From NCBI RefSeq assembly GCF_001028665.1, contig NZ_CP011503.1:2046001-2110000 (forward strand): DNA of 64,000 bases, written 5' to 3'. Source of the DNA: Burkholderia pyrrocinia (lineage in GTDB: Bacteria; Pseudomonadota; Gammaproteobacteria; Burkholderiales; Burkholderiaceae). Positions within the stretch are counted from its first letter, which is position 1. Each line of letters opens with the position of its first letter. Positions 18,405 through 28,351 of the stretch are shown here, one piece after another. The notes under the pieces were generated by a model, which saw only the letters and a list, made by a program, of their open reading frames with translations, had not been told where the DNA came from and did not search any database. Position numbers and translations under genes: made by a program.

Positions 18405-21400
18405 ATGAACAGTAAGATTGCAATAATTGGGATCGCTTGTCGGTTTCCCGGGAGCGCAAACAATCTGGGCGACTTCTGGCAACTGCTGCGCGACGAACGC
18501 GACGCAGTGACCGAAATCCCCGCCGACCGCTTCGGCACCGACTTCTACCAGCACCCGTCCAAACGCGAACCGGGCAAGAGCTACACGTTCTCGGCCGGCG
18601 TCGTCGACAACGTCGCCGGCTTCGACGCCGCGTTCTTCGGCATTTCCCCGCGCGAAGCGGCCCAGATGGACCCCCAGCAGCGCCTGCTGCTCGAACTCGC
18701 GTGGGAAGCGTTCGAGGATGCGGGCGTGCGCCCGGCCGACATGCGCGGCGGCAACTGCGGCGTCTTCGTCGGTGCCGCCAGCATGGACTACGGCAACCGC
18801 AACATGGACGATCTGAACGTGATCGATCCGTATTCGGCGACCGGCAACACGCTGAGCATCGCGTCGAACCGCGTGTCCTACCTGTTCGACCTGCACGGCC
18901 CGAGCATGTCCGTCGACACGGCCTGCTCGTCGTCGCTCGTCGCACTCCATCAGGCCGTCAAGGCACTGCAGTCCGGCGAAGCCGACATGGCGCTCGCCGG
19001 CGGCGTCAACCTGCTGCTGCACCCGTTCGGCTTCGTCAGCTTCTCCAAGGCGTCAATGCTGTCGCCGCGCGGCCGTTGCCGTGCGTTCGACGCGACCGGC
19101 GACGGTTACGTCCGCTCGGAAGGCGGCGCGTTCGTGCTGCTCAAGCCGCTCGAGCGCGCGCTTGCCGACGGCGACACGATCCATGCGGTCATCGCCGGCT
19201 CCGGCGTGAACTCGGTCGGCTACTCGCCGGGCGGCATCAGCGTGCCGGGCGCGGCCGCGCAAGCGTCGCTGCTGCGCAGCGTCTACGCGCGCGCGGGCAT
19301 CGATCCGCAGTCGCTGGCGTACCTCGAGGCGCACGGCACCGGCACGGCAGTCGGCGATCCGATCGAAGCGCGCGCGCTGATCGACGTGGTGTCGGGCGGG
19401 CGCCCGGCGGACCGTCCGCTGCTCATCGGTTCGGTGAAGACCAACATCGGCCATCTCGAGACGGCGTCCGGCATGGCCGGCCTGCTGAAGGCCGTGCTGT
19501 GCCTGAAGCATCGCGCGGTGCCGCGCTCGCTGCATTTCGTCACGCCGAATCCGGGCATCGATTTCGACGGTGGGCGTCTGCGCGTCGTCGATCGCTACAT
19601 GCCGCTCGACGCGGGCGACGCGCCGCTGACGGTCGGCGTCAACTCGTTCGGCTTCGGCGGAACGAACGCACACGTCGTGCTGACCGAAGCGCCGGTGTCG
19701 GTAGCGGTTGCGGAGGCAACGTCGACGACTGCGGTGGAATCGGCTGGCGTGCCGTCTCCGCTCGTGCTGACTGCGCGCAGCGCGAACGCGCTCGGCGCGC
19801 TCGCGAGCCGCTATCTCGCGGTGCTCGATAACGGCGGCGACTGGCAGGCGCTTGCCGCCGCGGCCGCACGTCGCCGCCAATGGCTCGAGCAACGCGCGGT
19901 CGTCGCGCCGGCCGATGCGGCGGAAGGTCGCGCGGCGCTCGCGGCGCTGGCGCAGCCGGCGCAGGAAGGGCTGCCGGCGTGCGTGGCGACTGGCCAGGCA
20001 CCCGCCGACGCGTTGCGCACCGCGCTCGTTTTCTCGGGCAACGGTTGCCAGTGGGTCGGGATGGGCAACGAGCTCTATGCCGAGAATGCGGTCTTCCGTG
20101 CGGCGCTCGACGAAGTCGATGCGCTGTGGTGCGCCGACGGCAGCCCGTCGCTCGTCGACGTGATGCGCGGCGGCCCGGGCGCGGAATGGCTGGCCGGCGC
20201 GGGCGCCGAATGGCTTGCCGCGACGGAAAACGCGCAGCCGCTGCTGTTCGCGATCCAGGTCGGCATGATCCGCGTGATCGACGCGCGCGGCATGCGCTAC
20301 GACGCGGCGATCGGCCATAGCGTCGGCGAGATCGCCGCGGCGTGGGTGACGGGCGCGTTGTCGCTCGCCGACGCGGTTCGCGTGATCAAGATTCGCAGCC
20401 GCGCGCAGGCGATGACGCGCGGCAGCGGCCGGATGGCGGCGGTCGGCATCGGCGAGGCGGCGGCACGCGAACTGATCGCGCGCCATGGGCTCGCGCGACG
20501 CGTCGAGATCGCCGGCATCAACAGCCCCGATGCGGTGACGCTCGCGGGCGAGCTGCAGGGATTGCAGGCGCTGGAAGCTGCGCTGCGCGGCAGCGGCAAG
20601 TTCTTCCAGATGCTGGATCTCGACTATGCGTTCCACAGCAGCCACATGGACCGCATCGAGCCGGTCGTGCTGGCCGAACTGGCCAGCCTGCGGCCGCAAC
20701 CGGGGAACGGCACTTTCGTGTCGACGGTGACTGGCGGCGCCTTCGCCGGCAGCGAGCTCGATGCGCGCTACTGGTGGCGCAATATCCGCGAGCCCGTGCG
20801 CTTCGGCGACGGCATCGCGCATCTGATCGAGCAGGGCGTCCGGCTGTTCGTCGAGGTTTCGCCGCATTCGATCCTGCGCACGTACGTGAAGCAGGCGTTC
20901 GCCGCGGCCGGCGCAACTGGCGTGGTGCTGCCGACGCTCAAGCGCGATCACGGCAGCGCGGCGACGCTGCGGCAGGCGATTCTCGCGGCGATCGCACATG
21001 GCGCGAACGTCGATCCCGACCGCTTCGCACCGGGCACGCCGCGAGCGGCATTGCCGTCCTATCCGTGGCAGCGCGACCGCTTTTGGCTGACGCCGACCGT
21101 CGAAGGCTACGGCCTCGTCAATCGCCGCCGCGAGCATCCGCTGCTCGGCTATCGCCTGCACGAACACGCATTCGCGTGGGAAAACCAGCTCGATCCGGCG
21201 AAGCTGCCGATGCTGGCCGATCACGTCGTCGATGGCGGCGTGGCGTTCCCGGGTGCCGGATACGTGGAAATGGCGCTCGCCGCGGCGCGCACCTTCTTCG
21301 ATACGCCGGATGCGGCGCTCGAAAACGTCGAGATTCGCACGCCGGTCGTCTTCCAGCCGCAGCAGGCGAAGCTGTTCCGGCTCGTGATCGAGCCGCGCAC

Positions 21401-24400
21401 CGCGACCTTCACGATCGAGACGCGCGACCGGATGTCCGAAGGCGCATGGACGCTGAACGTGACGGGCCGGATGCTGGAAAGCGGCACCGCGCTCGGCGCC
21501 GCGAGCGTCGTGCCGTCCGACACGCTCGATCGCCTGCTCGCGCTGCCGGCTGCCGACGGCGATACGCTGTACGCGAACACGGCGGCCATCGGCCTCGGCT
21601 ACGGGCCGGCGTTCCGCTGGGTCCGCACCGTGCGGGTCGCCGCGGACGACGACGCGGCGCTGGCTGACATCGCCGCGCCTGCCGCATGCGGGGACGCACG
21701 GGCGCTGTCCGCGTATCTGCTGCATCCGGCGCTGATGGACAGCGGGTTTCATCCGCTGTTCGCGTTGCTTGCCGCGCACGCACGGGACGGCGAGCATCCG
21801 GCTTACGTGCCGGTGCAGATCGGCCGGGTCGACTATCTGCGCGGCGACACGGTCGAACGCGTGCTCGCACGAGTCGACCGGCGCAGCCCGCATTCGATCG
21901 TCGCGCATTTCGAATTCCTCGATGCGCAGGGCGCGATCGTCGCACGGCTCGGCGCTTGCCGGTTCCGGCGCGTCGATCTCGTCGGCCGCCGGCAGAACCT
22001 GCCCGCGCGCTTCGTCTACCGCCTCGAAGAGGTACCGCTGCCGAACGAAGTCGACGCAGCCGGTTTGCCAGCGCCCGACGCGTTGCTCGCACAGGCGGTC
22101 GCGCGGCTCGATGGCGCCGAAGACGACGGCCGCCGTACGCAACATCTGACCGAAATTCTGCCGCTGCTCGACGTGCTGGCGAGCCTCTACGTGCTGCGGG
22201 CATTCGATGCGCTCGGCGCATTCGACGGCACCTGGCAGCCGCAGCCGGAGCGTGCGGCGCTGGCGGCACGTCTTGCCGACATGCTCGTCGAGGACGGTCT
22301 TGCCCATCGAGACGGCGCTGGTCTCGTACGCGACGATGCCGCGTGCGCGGCGTTGCCTCCGCTCGACGAGCTGTGGCGGGGGCTGCTGGCCGAATCGCCG
22401 GGGCACGTGGCCGAGCTGACGCTGCTCGCGCATTGCGGCGCGGCGTTGCCCGACGTGCTGAACGGTGCGAAGGAGGGCGCACGTTTGCTGTCGCCGACCG
22501 GGCACAGCCTGGTCGAGCAACTTCTTGCCGCATCGCCGACGTGGCAGCACGTGCACGCGCTGCAGACGGCGAGCGTCGAGCAGGCGGTCGATGCGTGGCG
22601 CCCGGCGCGCCGGTTGCGCGTGCTCGAACTGGGCGCGACGGACGGCGACGTGCTGCAAACGCTCGGCCTGCATCTCGCGGCCGCGCGCTGCGATCACACG
22701 ATCGCCGCGACGGCGGGGCAACTGGCCGGGTTCGACGCGGATGCGGAATCGGCCGTGCGCACGGTTGCGCTGCAGCCGGGCGAGCGGCTGTCGCTGTCGG
22801 CCGACGAAGCCGGGCCTTACGACCTGATCGTCGCGAATCGGGCCTTGAGCGGCCGTCGCGATGTGGCCGATGCGCTGAACGCGATCCGGTCGTGGCTGGC
22901 GCCGGGCGGATTGCTGCTGCTGGCCGAGTCGCGCCGCGGCCGTTTCTCCGACATCGTGTTCGGCCCGCAGGCGTCGTCGACGGAAGCCGACGCGCCCGTG
23001 CAGCTGGCGCCGGCGGATCTGGATGCGGCGCTCGACCGCGCCGGCTACGTCGACATCGTGCGGCATGTCGAGCAGTCGCTCGATCTGGACGGCACACCGA
23101 CGTTCGTGATTGCGCGCAACCCCGCGAGCGCCGTTGCCGCGCAACGCGGCGACGGCCAGAGCGATCTCGATACGCTTGCACGCACCGAACAATGGCTCGT
23201 GGTGCACGCGCCGGATGCCGCCGGCAGTTTCGGCGGGCGGCTGGCCGATGCGCTGGCGCAAGCGGGTTTTCCGGCCGATATCGTGGACATCGCGCACGCG
23301 GCCGATGCGATCGCGTCGTTGCCGGCCGGGCAGCCGGCCCATGTCGTGTTCTGCGCGCCGGAAACGCCGCTGGCCGAAACGGCGACGGGCGATAGCCTGA
23401 TGGCCGCGCAGCGCAACGGCGCGATCGCGCTGGCGGCACTGGTCCGCGAGCTCGGCGCGCAGCCGAACGCGGCCACGCGGCTGACCATCGTCACGCGTGG
23501 CGGCGCGCCATTCGCCGGGGCCGCGAATGCGCATCCGGAACAGGCGACGCTGTGGGGCCTCGGGCGCGTGCTGGCGAACGAGCATCCCGAACTCGCGTCC
23601 CGCCTGATCGACGTCGATCGAGCGGCGGACCGGATTCCCGACGCGCTGATTCGCGAGCTGACCGGCGCGGCGGTCGAGGAAGAAGTGATCCTGACCGCAC
23701 ACGGGCGGCTGGTGCCGCGCATGCTGACGGCCGCGCAGGCCGCGGCCCGCAACGATGGCGCGATCGCGCGTGCGGCCGTGCTCGCGTTCGACGCGCCGGG
23801 TTCGTTGCGCAATCTCGAATGGTTTGCGTTACCCGAACGCGCGCTGGGCGCGGACGAGGTGGAAATCGAGCCCGTTGCTACCGGCCTCAATTTCCGCGAC
23901 GTGATGTATGCGATGGGGCTGCTGTCCGATGAAGCGGTCGAGACCGGCTTCGCGGGCGCGACGATCGGCATGGAATTGTCCGGCCGCGTCACCCGGGTGG
24001 GCGCCAGCGTGACGGCATTCGCGCCGGGCGACGCCGTCCTCGGGTTCGCGCCGGCCTCGTTCGCGACACGTGTCCGGACGCGCGCGCAAGCCATCGCGCA
24101 GAAACCCGAGCGCCTGTCGTTCGAGGAAGCGGCGACGGTGCCGACCACGTTCTTCACCGCGTATTACGCGCTCGTCGAACTCGCGCGGCTGCGCCGCGGC
24201 GAGCGCGTGCTCGTGCACGGCGGCGCGGGCGGCGTCGGGATCGCGGCGATCCAGCTCGCGCGCCACTTCGGCGCGGAAGTGTTCGCGACGGCCGGCAGCG
24301 ACGAGAAGCGCGAGTTCGTGCGCCTGCTCGGCGCCGACCACGTGCTCGATTCGCGCAGCCTTGCGTTCGCGGACGAGATTCGCGCGATGACAGGTGGCCA

Positions 24401-26045
24401 GGGCATCGACATCGTGCTGAATTCGCTCGCCGGCGAGGCGATGGTGCGCAGCATCGATACGCTGCGTCCGTTCGGTCGTTTCCTCGAGCTCGGCAAGCGC
24501 GATTTCTACGAAAACAGCCATATCGGGCTCAGGCCGTTCCGCAACAACATCAGCTATTTCGGCATCGATGCCGACCAGTTGATGGGCGCGCTGCCGGAGC
24601 TGACGGCACGCCTGTTCGGCGAAGTGATGGCGTTGTTCGCGTCTGCGTCGCTGCATCCGCTGCCGTATCGCGCGTTCCCCGCCGAACGGGCCGAGGATGC
24701 GTTCCGCTACATGCAGCAGGCGCGCCAGATCGGCAAGGTGCTCGTGACCTATCCGTCCGGCACGCCGGCGCCGACGCGCGGCGTCACCGGCGCGGGTTCG
24801 CTCGCGCTCGATCCGCATGGCGCGTACCTGGTGGTCGGCGGCACGGGCGGGCTCGGTTTCGCGAGTGCGCGCTGGATGGTCGAGCGCGGCGCACGCCGGC
24901 TGACGCTGGCGAGCCGTTCCGGCGAACTCGCGGCCGCGGCGCGCGACGAAGTCGAGCGCTGGCATGCAACGCTTGGTGTGGCGGTCGACGTCGTCTCGTG
25001 CGATGTGACCGACGCCGTGGCGGTCGATGCGATGATCGCCGCGATCGTCCGGCGCGATGTTCCGCTGAAGGGCGTACTGCATTCGGCGATGTCGATCGAC
25101 GACGGCCTCGTGCGCAATCTCGACGACGCGCGCATGGCCGCGGTGCTCGCCCCGAAGGTGGCCGGCGCGTGGAACCTGCATCGCGCGACGCGGGCGCTGC
25201 CGCTCGATCTGTTCGTGGTCTATTCGTCGGCGACGACCTATCTCGGCAATCCGGGGCAGTCGAATTACGTCGCGGCCAACAGTTTCCTCGAGGCGCTCGT
25301 CGAACATCGCCGCGCGGCAGGCTTGCCCGGCACGTTCATGGCCTGGGGGCCGCTCGAGGACGTCGGCTTCCTCGCACGCCATGCGGATACGCGCGAAGCG
25401 TTGCAGTCGCGGATCGGCGGTGCGTCGATCACGTCCGACGAGGCGATGGTTGCGCTCGAGCGGGCGCTGGTCGCGGGCGCGGCCGGCGAAGCCGTGGTCC
25501 GGCTCGACTGGCACGCCGTGGCGCGCGGGATGCCGGCCGCGAAGGCGCGCCGGTATTCGCTGCTGCAATCGCATGCGGCGGGCGGCGATGCGCGCGACGG
25601 CGGCACGCAACTGCGGGAAGAGGTGCTCGCGTTGCCGCGCGACGAAGCTGTCGCGCTCGTTGCCGGGACGCTGCAGGCGCAGATCGCGCGCATCCTGCAC
25701 ATGACGCCCGATCGCATCGCGCTCGACAAGTCGGTGCTCGACATGGGCATGGATTCGCTGATGGGGATGGAGCTTGGCCTCGCGGTCGAGGAAGCGTTCG
25801 AGGTCAAGCTGTCGGTGATGGCGATCGCCGAGGGCGCGTCCGTGACGACGCTGGCCGGACGCATCGTCGATTCGATCGGCGCGTCGGCCGATGCCGATGC
25901 CGGCTCGGCAACCGATGCGGCACAAGAGGCGGTCGCGGCGCTCGCGGCGAAGCATGCGATCGAAGGCGAAGCGCGCGCGATGCTCGACAGCCGGCCGGCG
26001 CCCGTTGCGGGCGATGCAGCGTCGACGCTGGAAGTCGCCCGATGA
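18405..26045 (+). CDS. wcbR: Type I highly reducing polyketide synthase, KS-AT-DH-psiMT-ER-KR-ACP
   Basis: Single-module iterative-looking PKS of 2546 residues. KS (1-430): Cys174 in DTACSSS and His310 in EAHGTG. AT (about 540-860): GHSVGE, and YAFHSSHMD suggesting malonyl-CoA. DH (about 905-1190): HVVDGGVAFP with His940, and HPALMDSGFH. Residues about 1370-1570 resemble a C-methyltransferase, but motif I reads ELGATDGD, so it is probably inactive. ER (about 1790-2110): HGGAGGVGIAAIQLA. KR (about 2135-2330): GGTGGLG and QSNYVAAN. ACP: DMGMDSL with Ser2451. There is no thioesterase. All reductive steps are present, so the predicted product is a saturated long acyl chain on the ACP, released by a separate enzyme, plausibly the alpha-oxoamine synthase downstream. 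Confidence 0.93.
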   Translation: MNSKIAIIGIACRFPGSANNLGDFWQLLRDERDAVTEIPADRFGTDFYQHPSKREPGKSYTFSAGVVDNVAGFDAAFFGISPREAAQMDPQQRLLLELAWEAFEDAGVRPADMRGGNCGVFVGAASMDYGNRNMDDLNVIDPYSATGNTLSIASNRVSYLFDLHGPSMSVDTACSSSLVALHQAVKALQSGEADMALAGGVNLLLHPFGFVSFSKASMLSPRGRCRAFDATGDGYVRSEGGAFVLLKPLERALADGDTIHAVIAGSGVNSVGYSPGGISVPGAAAQASLLRSVYARAGIDPQSLAYLEAHGTGTAVGDPIEARALIDVVSGGRPADRPLLIGSVKTNIGHLETASGMAGLLKAVLCLKHRAVPRSLHFVTPNPGIDFDGGRLRVVDRYMPLDAGDAPLTVGVNSFGFGGTNAHVVLTEAPVSVAVAEATSTTAVESAGVPSPLVLTARSANALGALASRYLAVLDNGGDWQALAAAAARRRQWLEQRAVVAPADAAEGRAALAALAQPAQEGLPACVATGQAPADALRTALVFSGNGCQWVGMGNELYAENAVFRAALDEVDALWCADGSPSLVDVMRGGPGAEWLAGAGAEWLAATENAQPLLFAIQVGMIRVIDARGMRYDAAIGHSVGEIAAAWVTGALSLADAVRVIKIRSRAQAMTRGSGRMAAVGIGEAAARELIARHGLARRVEIAGINSPDAVTLAGELQGLQALEAALRGSGKFFQMLDLDYAFHSSHMDRIEPVVLAELASLRPQPGNGTFVSTVTGGAFAGSELDARYWWRNIREPVRFGDGIAHLIEQGVRLFVEVSPHSILRTYVKQAFAAAGATGVVLPTLKRDHGSAATLRQAILAAIAHGANVDPDRFAPGTPRAALPSYPWQRDRFWLTPTVEGYGLVNRRREHPLLGYRLHEHAFAWENQLDPAKLPMLADHVVDGGVAFPGAGYVEMALAAARTFFDTPDAALENVEIRTPVVFQPQQAKLFRLVIEPRTATFTIETRDRMSEGAWTLNVTGRMLESGTALGAASVVPSDTLDRLLALPAADGDTLYANTAAIGLGYGPAFRWVRTVRVAADDDAALADIAAPAACGDARALSAYLLHPALMDSGFHPLFALLAAHARDGEHPAYVPVQIGRVDYLRGDTVERVLARVDRRSPHSIVAHFEFLDAQGAIVARLGACRFRRVDLVGRRQNLPARFVYRLEEVPLPNEVDAAGLPAPDALLAQAVARLDGAEDDGRRTQHLTEILPLLDVLASLYVLRAFDALGAFDGTWQPQPERAALAARLADMLVEDGLAHRDGAGLVRDDAACAALPPLDELWRGLLAESPGHVAELTLLAHCGAALPDVLNGAKEGARLLSPTGHSLVEQLLAASPTWQHVHALQTASVEQAVDAWRPARRLRVLELGATDGDVLQTLGLHLAAARCDHTIAATAGQLAGFDADAESAVRTVALQPGERLSLSADEAGPYDLIVANRALSGRRDVADALNAIRSWLAPGGLLLLAESRRGRFSDIVFGPQASSTEADAPVQLAPADLDAALDRAGYVDIVRHVEQSLDLDGTPTFVIARNPASAVAAQRGDGQSDLDTLARTEQWLVVHAPDAAGSFGGRLADALAQAGFPADIVDIAHAADAIASLPAGQPAHVVFCAPETPLAETATGDSLMAAQRNGAIALAALVRELGAQPNAATRLTIVTRGGAPFAGAANAHPEQATLWGLGRVLANEHPELASRLIDVDRAADRIPDALIRELTGAAVEEEVILTAHGRLVPRMLTAAQAAARNDGAIARAAVLAFDAPGSLRNLEWFALPERALGADEVEIEPVATGLNFRDVMYAMGLLSDEAVETGFAGATIGMELSGRVTRVGASVTAFAPGDAVLGFAPASFATRVRTRAQAIAQKPERLSFEEAATVPTTFFTAYYALVELARLRRGERVLVHGGAGGVGIAAIQLARHFGAEVFATAGSDEKREFVRLLGADHVLDSRSLAFADEIRAMTGGQGIDIVLNSLAGEAMVRSIDTLRPFGRFLELGKRDFYENSHIGLRPFRNNISYFGIDADQLMGALPELTARLFGEVMALFASASLHPLPYRAFPAERAEDAFRYMQQARQIGKVLVTYPSGTPAPTRGVTGAGSLALDPHGAYLVVGGTGGLGFASARWMVERGARRLTLASRSGELAAAARDEVERWHATLGVAVDVVSCDVTDAVAVDAMIAAIVRRDVPLKGVLHSAMSIDDGLVRNLDDARMAAVLAPKVAGAWNLHRATRALPLDLFVVYSSATTYLGNPGQSNYVAANSFLEALVEHRRAAGLPGTFMAWGPLEDVGFLARHADTREALQSRIGGASITSDEAMVALERALVAGAAGEAVVRLDWHAVARGMPAAKARRYSLLQSHAAGGDARDGGTQLREEVLALPRDEAVALVAGTLQAQIARILHMTPDRIALDKSVLDMGMDSLMGMELGLAVEEAFEVKLSVMAIAEGASVTTLAGRIVDSIGASADADAGSATDAAQEAVAALAAKHAIEGEARAMLDSRPAPVAGDAASTLEVAR

Positions 26046-26959
26046 GCGCGCCGACCGGCTGGGCAACGCGCCAGGGTACGCTGGCACGCACGCTGACGAT
26101 CGACGGTCACGGGTTGCACACGGGGCGCCGGGTGGGCGTGCGGATCCTGCCTGCGCGTCCGGAAGACGGCGTGACGGGCATCGTGTTCCGTCGCGTCGAG
26201 CAAGGGCGCACGCTCGCGACGCTGCCGGTCGACCCCGCGCTGCGCCGCGCACAGCCGCTCTGCACGATGCTGCGCAATGCCGACGGCGTCGGCGTTCGCA
26301 CGATCGAACATCTGCTTGCCGCGCTGCTCGCGTGCGAGATCGATCACGCGATCGTCGAGCTCGATGCGGAGGAAGTGCCGATTCTCGACGGCAGCGCAAC
26401 GCCGTGGGTGGACGCGATCCGCGCATGCGGCCGCGTGGCGCTCGATGCGCCGAAGCGCTTCATCCGCGTGCTGCGGCCCGTCGTCGTCACGGACGGCGAC
26501 GGCGACCAGCGGCGCGAAATGCGGATCGAGCCGGCGCCGCGCTACGAGCTGAGCGTGCGCAACGACCTGCGCGGCTTCGGCGACATGCACTGGGACGGTG
26601 CGCTGACGCCAGCCGCATTCGCGACCGAAATCGCGCCGTCGCGCTCGTACGGGCGCGTGAAGTGGGCGGTGCCCGCGATCGTCGCCGGGTATCTGCGCGG
26701 CGTGCCGATCCTGCGCGGCGCGCGGCCGTCGTGCACCGCGTCCATCGTCGGCAATCGCGTGCTGGGCGGGATGCGGCTGCCGGAGGAGTTCGTCCGGCAT
26801 CGCGTGCTCGACCTGGTCGGCGATCTCGCGCTGGCCGGCGCGCCGCTGCTGGCGCGCGTGAGTGCGTTGCGGCCGAGCCACGAGATGAATTTCAGGCTGG
26901 TCGATGCGTTGCTGGCCGACACCGACGCCTGGCAGTGGGCCGAGTTTTCCGACGCGTGA
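26042..26959 (+). CDS. wcbS: LpxC-family N-acyl deacetylase paralogue
   Basis: A 305-residue homologue of UDP-3-O-acyl-GlcNAc deacetylase. The zinc ligands and active-site residues are visible: TIEHLLAAL (Glu89, His90), EFVRHRVLDLVGD (His253, Asp257) and PSHEMNF (His280). The Lys next to the second His in classic LpxC is Arg here. The family opening GVGVHSGK-like segment is replaced by DGHGLHTGRRVGV. ATG 26042 overlaps the PKS stop (ATGA), linking it to the polyketide pathway. Burkholderia normally keep the essential lpxC in the cell-division cluster, so this copy is probably specialised to deacylate an amino-sugar or amino-lipid intermediate. Confidence 0.87.
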   Translation: MSAPTGWATRQGTLARTLTIDGHGLHTGRRVGVRILPARPEDGVTGIVFRRVEQGRTLATLPVDPALRRAQPLCTMLRNADGVGVRTIEHLLAALLACEIDHAIVELDAEEVPILDGSATPWVDAIRACGRVALDAPKRFIRVLRPVVVTDGDGDQRREMRIEPAPRYELSVRNDLRGFGDMHWDGALTPAAFATEIAPSRSYGRVKWAVPAIVAGYLRGVPILRGARPSCTASIVGNRVLGGMRLPEEFVRHRVLDLVGDLALAGAPLLARVSALRPSHEMNFRLVDALLADTDAWQWAEFSDA

Positions 26960-27023
26960 CACCACGCCTTTTAAAAATTCGCGGCGTAACATAGCGCCTT
27001 TTCGAGATAAAGCGAAGGAAGCA

Positions 27024-28343
27024 ATGGCACTGGGAGAGCATCTTCGCCAGCAACTGGCGGCGAAAGCGCTGAAACGGCAACTGGAACGCGCGACCGATGC
27101 CGCCGCGGCGCCCGGCGTGCCCGGCACGCCGGCTGCGCAGACCGCATCGGCGCGCAGCCGCTTCGAATCGATGCCGCAGTATCAGCAGGTCCGGATCATG
27201 CGCGAGATGGGCGAGAAGCTGCGCGTCGACTCGCCGTTCTTCCGCGTGCATGACGGTGTGGCCGGCGCGACGACGCAGATCGGCGGTCGCGAGTACCTGA
27301 ACTTCGCGAACTACAACTACCTTGGGCTCGCCGGCGATCCGGCCGTGTCCGCGCGCGCGAAAGCCGCGATCGACCGCTACGGCACGTCGGCATCCGCGAG
27401 CCGGATGGTCGCGGGCGAGCGCCCGGTGCAGCGCGATCTCGAGCGCGCGCTGGCCGCGTTCTACGAAACCGACGACTGCGTCGCGTTCGTGAGCGGCCAT
27501 GCGACCAACGTGACCGTGATCGGCGCGTTGTTCGGCCCGGGCGATCTGATCGTCCACGACGCGCTCGCGCACAACAGCATCGTGCAGGGCGCGCAACTGA
27601 GCGGTGCGAAGCGGCTGAGCTTCGCGCACAACGACTGGCAGGCACTCGACGAACTGCTTTCGCGCGTGCGCCGCGAGTACCGGCACGTGCTGATCGCGAT
27701 CGAAGGGCTGTACAGCATGGACGGCGATTTCCCCGACCTGCAGCGCTTCGTCGACGTGAAGACGCGCCATGGCGCATTCCTGCTGGTCGACGAGGCGCAT
27801 TCGCTCGGCGTGCTCGGCGCGACCGGCAAGGGCATCCGCGAGCATTGCGGCGTCGCGCCCGACCAGGTCGACATGTGGATGGGCACGATGAGCAAGACGC
27901 TGGCCGGCTGCGGCGGCTTCATCGCCGGCTGCCAGCCGCTCGTCGACATGCTGCGCCATCTGGCGCCGGGCTTCCTGTACAGCGTCGGGCTCGCGCCGAC
28001 GCTCGCCGAAGCGTCGCTGGCCGCGCTCGAGCGCCTGCAGGCCGAGCCGGAGCGCGTCGCGCAGTTGCAGGCGCGCGGGCGGCAGTTCCTGACCGAGGCG
28101 CGGGCCGCCGGGCTGAATACGGGCACGAGTGCCGGGTATGCGGTCGTGCCGGTGATTACCGGCAGCTCGCTGAAGGCCGCGCAGTGGGCGAATGCGATGT
28201 TCGACGAAGGGATCAACGTGCAGCCGATCTTCTATCCGGCCGTCGAGGAAAAGGCCGCGCGCCTGCGCTTCTTCATCTGCTCGACGCACGAGCCGGAGCA
28301 GATCGAGCAAACGATCGCGACGCTCGCTCGTCTCGCACGTTGA
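27024..28343 (+). CDS. wcbT: Alpha-oxoamine synthase (PLP-dependent, KBL/BioF/SPT family)
   Basis: A 439-residue fold-type I PLP enzyme. It shows FANYNYLGLAGDP, YGTSASASRMVAGERPVQRDLE, the cofactor-binding DEAHSLGVLG and the Schiff-base Lys291 in GTMSKTLAGCGGF. Family members condense an amino acid with an acyl thioester, releasing CO2 and giving an aminoketone (serine palmitoyltransferase, 2-amino-3-ketobutyrate ligase, 7-keto-8-aminopelargonate synthase). About 60 extra N-terminal residues precede the core and may dock to a carrier protein. It follows the TE-less PKS, so off-loading of the polyketide chain to an aminoketone is the likely job. A GAAGGAAG-type ribosome site precedes ATG 27024; the upstream frame is not used. 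Confidence 0.9.
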   Translation: MALGEHLRQQLAAKALKRQLERATDAAAAPGVPGTPAAQTASARSRFESMPQYQQVRIMREMGEKLRVDSPFFRVHDGVAGATTQIGGREYLNFANYNYLGLAGDPAVSARAKAAIDRYGTSASASRMVAGERPVQRDLERALAAFYETDDCVAFVSGHATNVTVIGALFGPGDLIVHDALAHNSIVQGAQLSGAKRLSFAHNDWQALDELLSRVRREYRHVLIAIEGLYSMDGDFPDLQRFVDVKTRHGAFLLVDEAHSLGVLGATGKGIREHCGVAPDQVDMWMGTMSKTLAGCGGFIAGCQPLVDMLRHLAPGFLYSVGLAPTLAEASLAALERLQAEPERVAQLQARGRQFLTEARAAGLNTGTSAGYAVVPVITGSSLKAAQWANAMFDEGINVQPIFYPAVEEKAARLRFFICSTHEPEQIEQTIATLARLAR

Positions 28344-28351
28344 GTGCATCG

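Noticed and set aside
19053..23702. 1549-codon open frame opposite the PKS gene
   Set aside because: It is the antisense shadow of a high-G+C gene. The translation is Arg/Gly/Ala-rich with no domain pattern, while the plus strand has every PKS motif. Other long shadows rejected on the same basis include 23829-26426, 25265-27127, 26892-28451, 43761-45797, 45023-47224, 35091-36680, 49189-50472 and 54400-56475.
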